NCBI RefSeq assembly: GCF_030283145.1
Contig: NZ_JASNWE010000009.1
Location: 1 to 64,000 of the forward strand
Direction of reading: 5' to 3'
DNA: 64,000 nt
DNA from: Actinomadura xylanilytica
Lineage (GTDB): Bacteria > Actinomycetota > Actinomycetes > Streptosporangiales > Streptosporangiaceae
Shown: positions 19,801-27,786 of the stretch, in pieces
Position numbering within the stretch: position 1 is the first letter of the stretch
How the letters are laid out: each line of letters opens with the position of its first letter
Notes under the pieces: generated by a model
What the model saw: only the letters and a program-made list of their open reading frames with translations
Told to the model about the DNA's origin: nothing
Databases searched by the model: none
Position numbers and translations under genes: made by a program

Positions 19801-21097
19801 TGAATCCTCGGTGAGCGAGGCGGAAGTACCCTGGAAGGTCAAGGAAAGAATTCTCAAGGTAGGATCGAGTATTGCCGTGAGGTCGGGCGCCTGGTCGAAA
19901 GCACATGACCTCGATACCGAACTTATCGCGGCGATCGAGACGCGGGGTGCTTCTCCACGGGAACTCGCCCATGCACGACTGGTCAATAGTGAGCGGTTGC
20001 TGCACCTTGGACGCCATGCAGAAGCCCGAGCGGCCGTTATGGCATGTCAAGAGGTCTTCGACCGAGAGCACGACGCGCGCATGCTCGGCCAGTGTCGGCT
20101 CATGCTGGGACGAATCGAGTCGACCACAACCCAGGGCATGTCGGATCTGATGTGGGAAGGGCTCCGCCATGCCTATCGATCGCGGGATGCCGACGCCATC
20201 TCAGTGGCGCATGGATTGATCGCGGAGACCCTCTCTGAAGGAGAGGCCCGCTCGGAGTCCGTGGCCCACGCCATCGCTGCGAGCTTGATCGACGATCTTA
20301 CTGGCAGTGCCCTTGCGTCTAAGTCCATGCTGCGACTGGCCTCGATTCTAGCCGAGGCAGACCGTCCCGTTCCGTCGAACGTCGGCATTCTGATCGATCT
20401 ACTGGGCAACATCCCGGGAGTCCATTTTCAGGGGTTTCTGGACGGCCTCGAGTGCGAGTGGGAGGAGATCTATGAACGATACTCATCCCTGATTCTCAGG
20501 GGAAAGGTGGAAAGCGCCCACCTCTTCTTCGATGTGCATGAAGCTCTTGCCCTGTGGGAACCGGTCATCGCGGGAATATATCTCGGATTCAACGGCAGCA
20601 AAGCGATATCGCAAGAAGTCGAGCGACTGCTCGAAGCGCAGGCAGAAGAGTTGGCATGGGCGGGGATGATCTCGATATTGCGAGAACTCTTGGGCCTGTT
20701 CTTCGCCGTTGAGGGCGTTGCCGCGTTGCACCCTGTTCCGGCGGCCGTCGTCGCCCGTGCGATCGAGGTCCGGCGATCGTGGGACCCGTCCTACATCGCC
20801 ACATCGCAGTATCTTTGGGCGGCCCGTGGGTTGGCACCGCTCTTCCAAGCGGTGGTCGCGGGCGCGCGAGGGAACGAGGAGATCGCCGTGCAGGCGGCCG
20901 AGAACCTGGACAGATTCCCCGCCGAGCCGCACATGATCATGCTTGCTCATGGGCTGCGGAGCATCCTGTCCAGAGACTTCGACAACGTCCCCGCGTCTTC
21001 GGATGGGCCCACCGCCACTTTGCTGCGATTCGTGCTGGAGCATGCCGCCGCGCCCACTCCTGAGCAACTGCTCCAGGAGTATTCCCATCGTTCTTGA
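16841..21097 (+). CDS. CHAT protease-STAND NTPase with helical repeats, probable abortive-infection effector
   Basis: The product (about 1418 aa) has a caspase-like CHAT domain with catalytic His in VVHISGHGARG (about 223) and Cys in TVAACHSA (about 269). Next comes a STAND/NB-ARC ATPase with HGMAGAGKTSCAQEL (about 443) and LIMIDNVESLL as Walker B. The C-terminal half (about 850 on) is helical repeat, TPR-like. Such proteins sense a trigger through the repeats, assemble through the NTPase and unleash the protease. A frame reaching back to GTG 16691 would overlap the previous gene by 59 bp with low-complexity sequence; GTG 16841 (or GTG 16847 with a G-rich site) better fits the conserved start of the fold. 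It lies between the MAD8-like gene and mad2-5 on the same strand, so it may be wired to either. Confidence 0.75.
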   Translation: MRVADVLTLRVTEYDSPTEWCWELTGLEAEFLADHEVRLTADSAEYRAFCDLHKHLTVRASRDRRLQHEAEILHDLGRWIADSVFGSGLGDALLFYAPCTVRVLIPEEARALIAYPLEAAVFDDASLAVAGISLVLEVEAASTAPFRRPPKEPVGDRLRVLGLFTVPEGSSALNLRRERRELVQQFSSWAAEGKAIDLRILQYGVTRERLNDVIAEAEGWDVVHISGHGARGALLLERSDGTHDLVTNGDLVEMLRPAHRRLKLVTVAACHSAAHATVDHLGLLGLKPAVRAEDAEEEGDGTAESMLALNLAQHLRCAVVGMRFPVVDGFAALFSKRLYHYMISKGHALPRALGLALKDAASTTPTPECPALSRSTPTVIGSSAVDLKIAAPEGRPREFSDLKKTARLEQSERFVGRVGVLARASAALAPESGRAGVLFHGMAGAGKTSCAQELAYLHSDGFREVVWYQAPPDGSEIGGTLGDLAAAFKTQLPRLPDLDPVFRNDTELESFLPALTAFLRDERVLIMIDNVESLLTSKDNWRDSRWGRLLEAMTAHSGLSKIVLTSRRPPADLPMSVCVEAVHSLSLSESILLARELPNLRRLIDGHEGLADDADNELAARILRLSQGHPKLLELANGQASSLESLERSLGQAEESWTARGGVPEGFFTDEESAAESADYAQILDSWTESIVQRLPRHIARIFYFISCLQDRDRFLVVLEGILEQPLQSVGVPTEVLVRDSVAVLSDAALLSLDESMPGTRYRIHPQIAEASRRLAGSEMQDFVDQAAGSFWHEALFDSFNPAGEDGTAGAMMWAAESGIPYLVRAGEWQHVLPMLEMALHFDSSSAAAAARVLPLLRQAVGRIEEAAHRRRAELMLAQAEARLDPVAAEQRVRDLYEAVCREGDHRRASLAADVLIDLMNSDERRNSEALKLCDEMIQHTSAAGYGPWTRLADECTRLDLLAEIEPGAQLLDKFIELRKRADQLPLESSVSEAEVPWKVKERILKVGSSIAVRSGAWSKAHDLDTELIAAIETRGASPRELAHARLVNSERLLHLGRHAEARAAVMACQEVFDREHDARMLGQCRLMLGRIESTTTQGMSDLMWEGLRHAYRSRDADAISVAHGLIAETLSEGEARSESVAHAIAASLIDDLTGSALASKSMLRLASILAEADRPVPSNVGILIDLLGNIPGVHFQGFLDGLECEWEEIYERYSSLILRGKVESAHLFFDVHEALALWEPVIAGIYLGFNGSKAISQEVERLLEAQAEELAWAGMISILRELLGLFFAVEGVAALHPVPAAVVARAIEVRRSWDPSYIATSQYLWAARGLAPLFQAVVAGARGNEEIAVQAAENLDRFPAEPHMIMLAHGLRSILSRDFDNVPASSDGPTATLLRFVLEHAAAPTPEQLLQEYSHRS

Positions 21098-21116
21098 TCT
21101 CCGGACCGGAGGATGA

Positions 21117-21599
21117 ATGAGAGACCTGCACGCACGGATTGAAGCGCTGACCGATGAACAGGCCGAGGCCGCGCTTGTGCGTGCGATCGAGCTCGGCGGC
21201 CGGAGCCTGGACCTTGCCGAGCTTGCTCGCGAACAAGAACGTCTTGAGGAGGCGCTGGGCGACCCCGAACTGGCCGGGTTCATAGCGCCGGGCAAGGCTC
21301 CGTCCAACGGTGATCTGGCCAGGCTCGCGCTGCGGCATCTGGCCGACGCGGAGCCCGACCGGGTTCGGCGTGCCGTCGATGACGACGATGGTCGTGTCGA
21401 GCGCGCCCCCATCGCGGCGTTCGTCATCGGGGCGCTCGTCCTCTACGTCTTCAGCTCCGAGCTCAAGATCGAGAAGCACCCGGACAAGGGCTGGAGCTTC
21501 CGCTTCCACAAGCGACCGTTGAAGGACGGCATGGTCGGCAGGGTGCTGTCGGAGCTGTACAACGCCTATATCGGTGGCCCGCCCCCGCCGGCGCCGTAG
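21117..21599 (+). CDS. Small single-pass membrane protein (160 aa), unknown
   Basis: The gene begins 20 bp after the CHAT-STAND gene (GGAGG in gaccggaggatga upstream of the ATG). The first 95 residues are charged and helical (EALTDEQAEAALVRAIELGG). One membrane helix follows, APIAAFVIGALVLYVFS (about 97-113), then a basic tail (HPDKGWSFRFHKRP) and a Pro-rich end. There is no signal peptide. The tight spacing suggests it acts with the CHAT protein, perhaps as its membrane-disrupting substrate or anchor; that is inference only. After it lies a short palindrome, TAGGATCCTA (21598-21607). Confidence 0.65.
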   Translation: MRDLHARIEALTDEQAEAALVRAIELGGRSLDLAELAREQERLEEALGDPELAGFIAPGKAPSNGDLARLALRHLADAEPDRVRRAVDDDDGRVERAPIAAFVIGALVLYVFSSELKIEKHPDKGWSFRFHKRPLKDGMVGRVLSELYNAYIGGPPPPAP

Positions 21600-21695
21600 G
21601 ATCCTAGGGTCCCAGGTGTGGAACGAGCCGGTCAGGTAGAGGGCGCCGCCGGACATGCGGTGGCGCCCACAGGAGCAGAAGCAGGGTCGTGGCGG

Positions 21696-23795
21696 ATGGA
21701 GCAGGTCAGCTTGGACATCGGTGCGGGCGAAGAGGAGGTCGAGACGGAGGCGAGTGCGCCGGACTCGCTCGCCGATGACGAGATCATCGACTTCATCACC
21801 GGTAAGCGGATCAAGGAGAGGGGGAACGAGCCCGTCCGGCAGCGGATCGCCCGTGCCCTCTTCCACGAGTACGGGATCGCCGTACGCGACATGCATCGCG
21901 ACTTCCCGATCCCGGTGGCCGCGGTGGGTCGGCGCAAGGCGACGAAGAAGGCCGACATCGCGATCTTCGCGCACGGCGCTCCGCACACCCTCGCCAACCT
22001 CCGCCGGGTCGTGGTCTGCAAGCCGGAACCCAAGGCGAGCCGCAAGGTCACCAAGATCCGCACCTTCAACCAGGCGAGGGAGGACCTGGAGGAACTCGAG
22101 GCCCTCCTCGGGACCGAGAACACACCCCAGGCCCAGTACGGCATGTGGACGAACGGGGTGGACTTCTTCTTCCTCTACAAGGAGTCGACCCGCTTCGGCG
22201 CCAAGTTCGAGCAGCGCGCGGACTGGCCCATCGCCGACGAGTCGGTGCAGAGCGGCTCGGTGGTATCGGTCGCACGCCTGCGGCGCGGCGAGGCCGCGAT
22301 GCTCAAGACCGCGTTCCAGCGCTGCCACAACTACATTCACGGCAACGAGGGCATGCCCAAGGACGCGGCGTTCTGGCAGTTCCTCTACCTTCTGTTCGCC
22401 AAGATGCACGACGAGCGGGTCAGCCGCCGCGCCCGCCGTACGCCCGAGTTCTACGCGCTGCCTTCCGAACCGTTCAACGAGGACGGCCGCAGGGCCATCC
22501 GCAAGCGCATCGAGGCACTGTTCGCTGAGGTGAAGAAGAAGTACCCACTCTTCACCGTCCGGGATGAGATCTCGCTGTCCGACCGAGCGCTGGCCTTCAT
22601 CGTCGGCGAGCTGGCGCCCTATGACCTCACCGGCACCGACATCGACGTCAAGGGCATGGCCTACCAGGAACTCCTCGGCGCCAACCTGCGGGGCGACCGG
22701 GGGCAGTACTTCACCCCGATCGGGGCGGTCGAACTGGCGGTCGCCATCCTGGACCCGCAGGAGGACGAGACCGTCTTCGACCCCGCGTGCGGCACCGGCG
22801 GCTTCCTCCGTGAGACCCTCCGGCACATGCTCAACAAGTGGCGCGCGGAGGAGGACACCATCGGCCTGCCCGACACCGAAGAGCAGCTGATCAGCCATCA
22901 GGACAAGCTGCACACCTACGCGGAGGAGCACCTGTTCGGGGCCGACTTCGACCCGTTCCTGGTGCGCGCCACGAGCATGAGCATCATGACCCTGACCGGA
23001 GGTGAGGGAAACGTCTACAACATGGATTCGCTGGCATTCCCCCACGGATTTCTCCCCGGGGAGGCCGAGGCCAAGGAGCACATCCCGCTGAACTCGGTGG
23101 ACGTCCTGATGACGAACCCTCCGTTCGGCACCGACATCAAGGTCGAGAACAAAGACGTCCTTGACCTGTACCGGAACGGGGTTGCCCGGACGTGGGTCCG
23201 CAACAAGGAGACAGGTAGGGCCGAGCCCGGCGAGACGCGGGCGGCGGTGTCACCCGAGCAGCTGTTCATCCAGCGAGCGGTCGAGTGGGTGAAGCCGGGA
23301 GGCAGGATCGGCATCGTCCTGCCCAACGGGATCCTGTCCAACCCGGGCCCGGTAGACGAGGGGATCCGCGAATGGATCCTGGAGAACTGCTGGGTGCTGG
23401 CCAGCGTGGAACTGCCGGTGGAGACCTTCATCTACGACGCCGGCGTCAACATCCTCACCAGCCTGCTCTTCCTCAAGAAGAAGACCGAGGACGAGAAGGT
23501 CAAGGAGACGCTGGCGGGTCGGCAGCAGGACTACCCCGTCTTCATGGCCGTGGCGGAGAAGGTCGGTATCGACCGGCGCGGTAACCCCGTCTACAAGCGG
23601 CACCCCGACGGTGAGGTGGTGCTCGAGGTTCAAGAGGAGCGGGAACGGGTCCGCATCGACGGCCGCGACGAGGTGACGGTCCTGCACCGTAAACGCAAGG
23701 CCATCGACAACGACCTGCCCAAGATCGCCGAGGCGTACAAGGAGTTCCGTCTCCGGCATGACGAGCCCGGCCTGCCGCGCCGGAGCGGCCGGTGA
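21696..23795 (+). CDS. mad2: Type I-like N6-adenine DNA methyltransferase (MADS MAD2)
   Basis: This HsdM-like enzyme of about 700 aa has the SAM-binding motif FDPACGTGGFL and catalytic NPPF (MTNPPFGTDI), preceded by the typical QYFTPIGAVELAV. The first 220 residues resemble the HsdR N-terminal domain (KKADIAIF, VVCKPEPK); the usual ExK is CxK, so this part is probably not a nuclease. Together with the specificity gene at 25722 it would methylate the host genome as a self mark. ATG 21696 is preferred, although GTG 21618 would add 26 weakly convincing residues. GTGA overlap links it to the next gene. Order and families match mad2-mad3-mad4-mad5. Confidence 0.8.
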   Translation: MEQVSLDIGAGEEEVETEASAPDSLADDEIIDFITGKRIKERGNEPVRQRIARALFHEYGIAVRDMHRDFPIPVAAVGRRKATKKADIAIFAHGAPHTLANLRRVVVCKPEPKASRKVTKIRTFNQAREDLEELEALLGTENTPQAQYGMWTNGVDFFFLYKESTRFGAKFEQRADWPIADESVQSGSVVSVARLRRGEAAMLKTAFQRCHNYIHGNEGMPKDAAFWQFLYLLFAKMHDERVSRRARRTPEFYALPSEPFNEDGRRAIRKRIEALFAEVKKKYPLFTVRDEISLSDRALAFIVGELAPYDLTGTDIDVKGMAYQELLGANLRGDRGQYFTPIGAVELAVAILDPQEDETVFDPACGTGGFLRETLRHMLNKWRAEEDTIGLPDTEEQLISHQDKLHTYAEEHLFGADFDPFLVRATSMSIMTLTGGEGNVYNMDSLAFPHGFLPGEAEAKEHIPLNSVDVLMTNPPFGTDIKVENKDVLDLYRNGVARTWVRNKETGRAEPGETRAAVSPEQLFIQRAVEWVKPGGRIGIVLPNGILSNPGPVDEGIREWILENCWVLASVELPVETFIYDAGVNILTSLLFLKKKTEDEKVKETLAGRQQDYPVFMAVAEKVGIDRRGNPVYKRHPDGEVVLEVQEERERVRIDGRDEVTVLHRKRKAIDNDLPKIAEAYKEFRLRHDEPGLPRRSGR

Positions 23796-25093
23796 TCACC
23801 CGCATCGAGGCGAACCGGTACCGCTGCTTCTCCGGGCTCAGCGTCGACCTGGACCGCTACCACGTGATCGTCGGGGCGAACGGCTCCGGGAAGTCGACCC
23901 TGCTGGACATCCCGGTACTGCTGGGCGACCTGGTGCGGCTTCGCCGGGTGTCGCAGGCGTTCCTGGAGGCGCAGCGTCCTGAAAGGGCCCAGCGAGCGGG
24001 CACGCTTCTGGAACTGCTGCACCGGCAAGAGGGCGACACGTTCTCCTTCGCGGTGGAGGCGAAGCTGCCGCCGGACCACATCGACGCCCTGGCTGGCACG
24101 AGCATGGCCCGGCTCGGCACGCCGGTGCCCACGCACCTGCGCTATGAGGTCCGGCTGGACGTCACCAGGCGCACGCTCAAGGTCGCCGACGAGAGCATGT
24201 TCCTGTTCAATGACCAGGGTGAGCGGCCGCCTGCCGGGTTCGTCCTGCGGACCGCGCTGGAGGAGGCTTCCGAGAAGGACGTCCTGGAATCCAAGGGCTG
24301 GCAGCTCGTCATCGCCCGGGAACGCAACGGCCCCATCCGCTTCATTCCGGAGACGACGACCCAGGAGACGGCGATACCGCCGCTCAACACCTCATCGGAT
24401 CGGCTTTCCCTCGACAACGTCCCGGCCGACGCCGGCCTCTTTCCGGGCGCACTCTGGTTCGCGCAGTTCTTGCGGGAGGAAGTGGTCTCCCTCTCTCCGA
24501 ACTGGGATGCGCTCCGCCGCCTCGCCCCTCCAGGCGGCCCGGAGCGGCTGGAACCGTCGGGACAGAACATTCCGTGGCTCGCGCTGGCACTGCAGGAGGA
24601 CGACCCGGACCGGTTCGCCGCCTGGGTCGACCATCTTCGGGTGGCGCTCCCTCAGGTGGCCGCCGTCAGAGCCGTGGAGCGTGAAGCGGATCAGCACGCC
24701 TACTTCGAGGTGGAGTACGCAAGCGGGCACCGGGTCACCTCCACCGGGTTGTCGGAAGGGACGCTGCGCCTGATGACATTGACGCTGCTGCCGTTCCTGG
24801 ACGAGGCGGGGCTGCCCAAGCTCCTGGTGAGCGAGGAGCCGGAGAACGGTGTCCACCCGCGCGCCATCGAGACGGTGACCCAGTCGCTCAGCTCGATCAA
24901 CGGTTCGCAGGTCTGGGTGTCCACCCACTCGCCGATCGTCATGGCGAACACGCGGCTCGAAGAGGTCCTCGCCGCACGATTGAAGGATGACGGCAGCGCG
25001 GAAGTGGTGCCGGGCGTCAAGCATCCCCGCCTGCGCGACTGGCATGGCTCCCTCGATATCGGAACGTTGTTCGCGGCGGGAGTGCTCTCGTGA
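23792..25093 (+). CDS. mad3: AAA ATPase, OLD/SMC-like (MADS MAD3)
   Basis: The 433-aa product is an ABC-type ATPase of the AAA_21 group. It has Walker A GANGSGKSTLLDI (about 29), a signature TGLSEGTLRLM (about 315), Walker B LLVSEEPENGVHPRA and the His switch STHSPIVMANT. Such ATPases act as DNA or phage sensors in many defence systems, with a nuclease or TOPRIM-like partner encoded next door. It overlaps its neighbours by GTGA at both ends, so it is tightly coupled to the methyltransferase and the 211-aa protein. Confidence 0.8.
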   Translation: MITRIEANRYRCFSGLSVDLDRYHVIVGANGSGKSTLLDIPVLLGDLVRLRRVSQAFLEAQRPERAQRAGTLLELLHRQEGDTFSFAVEAKLPPDHIDALAGTSMARLGTPVPTHLRYEVRLDVTRRTLKVADESMFLFNDQGERPPAGFVLRTALEEASEKDVLESKGWQLVIARERNGPIRFIPETTTQETAIPPLNTSSDRLSLDNVPADAGLFPGALWFAQFLREEVVSLSPNWDALRRLAPPGGPERLEPSGQNIPWLALALQEDDPDRFAAWVDHLRVALPQVAAVRAVEREADQHAYFEVEYASGHRVTSTGLSEGTLRLMTLTLLPFLDEAGLPKLLVSEEPENGVHPRAIETVTQSLSSINGSQVWVSTHSPIVMANTRLEEVLAARLKDDGSAEVVPGVKHPRLRDWHGSLDIGTLFAAGVLS

Positions 25094-25725
25094 CCGAAGC
25101 CCCGAAACGGGACATTGTTTTCATGGTCGCGAGCGGCGGAATGGAACGAATGGTGCGCGGCCTTCTCGGCGACCTAGCCGACGTCGGCGACCGTTTGGGC
25201 TGCGGCACCTTCGATTTCAATCCTGATGAGGATGTCTTCGTAGTGCCGAACCGGGACGCTGGCGTATACGGGACGGTGCATGAACTGCTGAAGCCGTTCG
25301 AGCGGTTGCATCGCCGGGCGGTGGTGATGCTGAACGCGGCCTGGCCGGGCAGCCCCGGAGCCACCGCCATCAAGGACGAGCTCAGCCAGCGTCTGGCCGA
25401 CTCGTGGAACGAGTACGCGGTGATCGTAATCGATCCCGCACTCGAAACCTGGCTCTGGTGCGGGCTCCCGGATATCACCGAGATCCTCCCCGTCCCCAAG
25501 GACTACCGTAAGACGCTCGCCATCAGCGAACACTGGCGGGAAGACGAGGACACACCGAACGACCCCAAGGGCGCGCTGGAGCATTTGTGTCGCAGGAACC
25601 AGACGCATATCTTCAACTCAGACCTCGGCAAGGCCGCCCAGCACATATCGGTGGAGCACTGCAAGGACCCGGCCTTCGTCCTGCTGTGTGACCGCTTCCA
25701 AGCATGGTTCCCGGAGAACTCGTGA
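25090..25725 (+). CDS. mad4: ATPase-associated protein (MADS MAD4), possible TOPRIM/RloB-like fold
   Basis: The 211-aa product follows the AAA ATPase with GTGA overlap. It starts with a strand and glycine turn (DIVFMVASGGMERMV) and has VIVIDPALETWLWCGLP in the middle. A DP...E pattern after a hydrophobic strand occurs in DUF4276/RloB-type partners of OLD-like ATPases and would fit metal binding, but I cannot confirm that fold. Position between mad3 and mad5 supports MAD4. Role unknown; it may be the effector paired with the ATPase. Confidence 0.65.
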   Translation: MTEAPKRDIVFMVASGGMERMVRGLLGDLADVGDRLGCGTFDFNPDEDVFVVPNRDAGVYGTVHELLKPFERLHRRAVVMLNAAWPGSPGATAIKDELSQRLADSWNEYAVIVIDPALETWLWCGLPDITEILPVPKDYRKTLAISEHWREDEDTPNDPKGALEHLCRRNQTHIFNSDLGKAAQHISVEHCKDPAFVLLCDRFQAWFPENS

Positions 25726-27137
25726 AGATCGCTGAGCCCGACAACCCCGTCCGCTACTCATGGCTCGCCGACCAGGGCTTCCGCCTCAGCCCCGGCCCCT
25801 TCGTCTCGGAAAGCTACGCAGCGCGAAAGTTCGTGGAAGGACTGCCGCGCACAGATTCTCTCAGCGAAGTCACAGAGCGCATGTTCCATCCGGGGAGAGT
25901 CACGCGCAGGTGGACCACTAGCCCAGAGCACGGGGTTCCCTTTCTGTCCAGTGCCGATATCTTCCAGGCGGACCTGTCCACGCTCGCACTGATCACCAGG
26001 AAGTCGTACGAGGAGAATGACAGACTTCCACTCGAACCCGGTTGGACGCTGGTGACACGCTCCGGGATGACAGCGGGTCGTGTCACGTATGCCCGCCTGG
26101 ACATGGCGGGATACGCGTGCAGCGAGGACGTTCTACGCATCGTCCCGGATCGCGACAAGATCCCAGCTGGCTATCTCTACACCTTCCTAGCCAGTCCGCT
26201 CGGTACGGCGATGATCAAGGGGACTGTCTACGGCACTAGTGTCAAGCATATTGAACCGGCACATCTAATTGACGTGCCAATTCCGCGCCTCAATGATGAG
26301 ATTGAGCGACGGATCGACTCACTTTTCCAGCGGGCGATGCAGCGGCGGGCGAAATTTCAGAGCGATATCACTAGAGCTACTCGTGAGGTTTTCGAGAGCG
26401 CAGGCCTGACCGAGCTCATCGATATCCGTTGGCACGATTTTCCTCGTGACCTGAACTTCTCTACATCGAACCTCGACTCTACGACGTTGCGGGCACTGAA
26501 CTTGTCGCCTCGTGCCCAGGCGATCATTGACGCCTTGAAAAGTGTTCCTCATCGGACGCTCGGTGCAGTGTGCTCGGAAGGACGTCTGGGGCGAGGGAAA
26601 CGGTTTACTCGCATAGATGGTGGTCCTGAAGGCGGCGTAAGGCTGGTAGGGCAAAGGCAAGCATTTTGGATTCGACCTGAAGGCCGCTGGATCATGCCCA
26701 AGCAAACTGAACTCCCAGCGATTCAGGCTAAAGACGAGGAGATTTTGGTCGCTTCTCAAGGGACACTTGGTGATAGTGAGGTCTTTTGTAGGAGTGTCTT
26801 CATCACTGGACGATGGCAACAAGATTACGTGTTCTCTGAACACTTCTTGCGAATACTGTCGGGGGATCGAGAAATTTCAGGCGCCTTTCTTTTTGCGTTC
26901 CTTCGTTCGGAGGTAATGTTTCGAGTACTACGCTCAATGAGTGCCGGGGGGAAACAGCAGGATATTCACGAAGGATTGCGTAATCGCATCCCTATTCCTG
27001 AATGCTCCCGCGCAGACCGGGAGCGGATCGCGGATACTGTACGGCGTGCCCATCGGCAGCGAGACGAGGCGGACGCGTTGGAGGACGAGGCGCAGGCCCT
27101 ACTCGCAGAGGAAATGCTTGAAAAGGGGCAGGGGTAA
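25722..27137 (+). CDS. mad5: Type I-like DNA specificity subunit HsdS (MADS MAD5)
   Basis: This 471-aa protein has two target-recognition halves, each ending in a conserved helix. The first holds AGYLYTFLASPLGTAMIKG and HIEPAHLIDVPIPRL; the second ends ALLFAFLRSEV-like, then IHEGLRNRIPIPECS and a coiled coil. It sets the sequence methylated by MAD2. GTG 25722 is used because it gives GTGA overlap and has CGGAGA 6 bp upstream; ATG 25704 would lie before that site. Base composition drops around 26300-27000 compared with the neighbours, as often seen in specificity subunits that recombine or were acquired separately. Confidence 0.8.
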   Translation: MKIAEPDNPVRYSWLADQGFRLSPGPFVSESYAARKFVEGLPRTDSLSEVTERMFHPGRVTRRWTTSPEHGVPFLSSADIFQADLSTLALITRKSYEENDRLPLEPGWTLVTRSGMTAGRVTYARLDMAGYACSEDVLRIVPDRDKIPAGYLYTFLASPLGTAMIKGTVYGTSVKHIEPAHLIDVPIPRLNDEIERRIDSLFQRAMQRRAKFQSDITRATREVFESAGLTELIDIRWHDFPRDLNFSTSNLDSTTLRALNLSPRAQAIIDALKSVPHRTLGAVCSEGRLGRGKRFTRIDGGPEGGVRLVGQRQAFWIRPEGRWIMPKQTELPAIQAKDEEILVASQGTLGDSEVFCRSVFITGRWQQDYVFSEHFLRILSGDREISGAFLFAFLRSEVMFRVLRSMSAGGKQQDIHEGLRNRIPIPECSRADRERIADTVRRAHRQRDEADALEDEAQALLAEEMLEKGQG

Positions 27138-27597
27138 GGGTGAGTGAAGCGGTATGACGCTCCACCGTATCGGTGAAACTAGTTCAATATGCTACTGGTG
27201 CCGGTGCGGCAAGTGAGACTTGTTGTTTGGTCCGTAGTTGTGTGCCTGATTAGATGCCTTGAGGATGCCAGTGAGATCTCATCGGCCGTAAGGGCTGATG
27301 CTCATGGGCCAACTTTGCTCGCCCTGTCCTCACTGCGCGCCTTCGCTATGTTGGTGCGCGGATTTCGAACTTCATGCGGCATGCTCCCCTTATGACTACC
27401 GACATGAACGGAACGCCTTGGACCGGGGAGCTTTGTGGTCACCGTGCAGAAGGGCGATGGCCCTGATGACTTGGCCGGCGGGGCTCTCATGGGCTACCTC
27501 GTGACGGACAAGGCCAGTCTTAGAGGTTTGTCACGTCCCGAAGACAGTGCAGGGAATGCGATCCGACGGGGGATCGAGTCTCGGTTCGTCCGGGGGG
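27138..27597. other. Intergenic region between mad5 and the Scr1-type regulator genes
   Basis: I see no convincing gene in these 460 bp. A 60-codon plus frame (27435-27617) and a minus frame (27302-27490) exist but lack ribosome sites and known motifs. GC is lower than in flanking genes. The convergent arrangement of mad5 and the DUF397 gene implies a terminator here, but I see no clear hairpin with T run. Confidence 0.4.
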
Positions 27598-27786
27598 CTA
27601 GATTATGGCGTTCTTGATCTGCAGTACAAGGTTGGCGAACTCGGCGGGCGAGAGAACGAGGTGGCCGCTATCGGGGTCCTTGCTGTCTCGTATGCCTATC
27701 ACGTCCGTGAGTTGGGCAACCTCTACACATTGGGAATGGGTCCCGTCTGAGGAGTAGCTACTCTTAAGCCACATCGGAGATGTCAC
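27598..27786 (-). CDS. DUF397 domain protein
   Basis: The 62-aa protein has the DUF397 pattern: WLKSSYSSDGTHSQCVEVAQ, then IRDSKDPDSGHLVLSPAEF. These small actinobacterial proteins are nearly always encoded beside an XRE regulator of the Scr1/WhiJ type and are thought to oppose or tune it. The start ATG overlaps the stop of the regulator (ATGA), so the two are made together. Confidence 0.85.
   Translation of the reverse strand: MTSPMWLKSSYSSDGTHSQCVEVAQLTDVIGIRDSKDPDSGHLVLSPAEFANLVLQIKNAII

Noticed and set aside
20937..23081. 714-aa minus-strand frame opposite the CHAT end and mad2
   Set aside because: No motif; spans two genes and an intergenic gap on the other strand, as high-GC shadow frames do.
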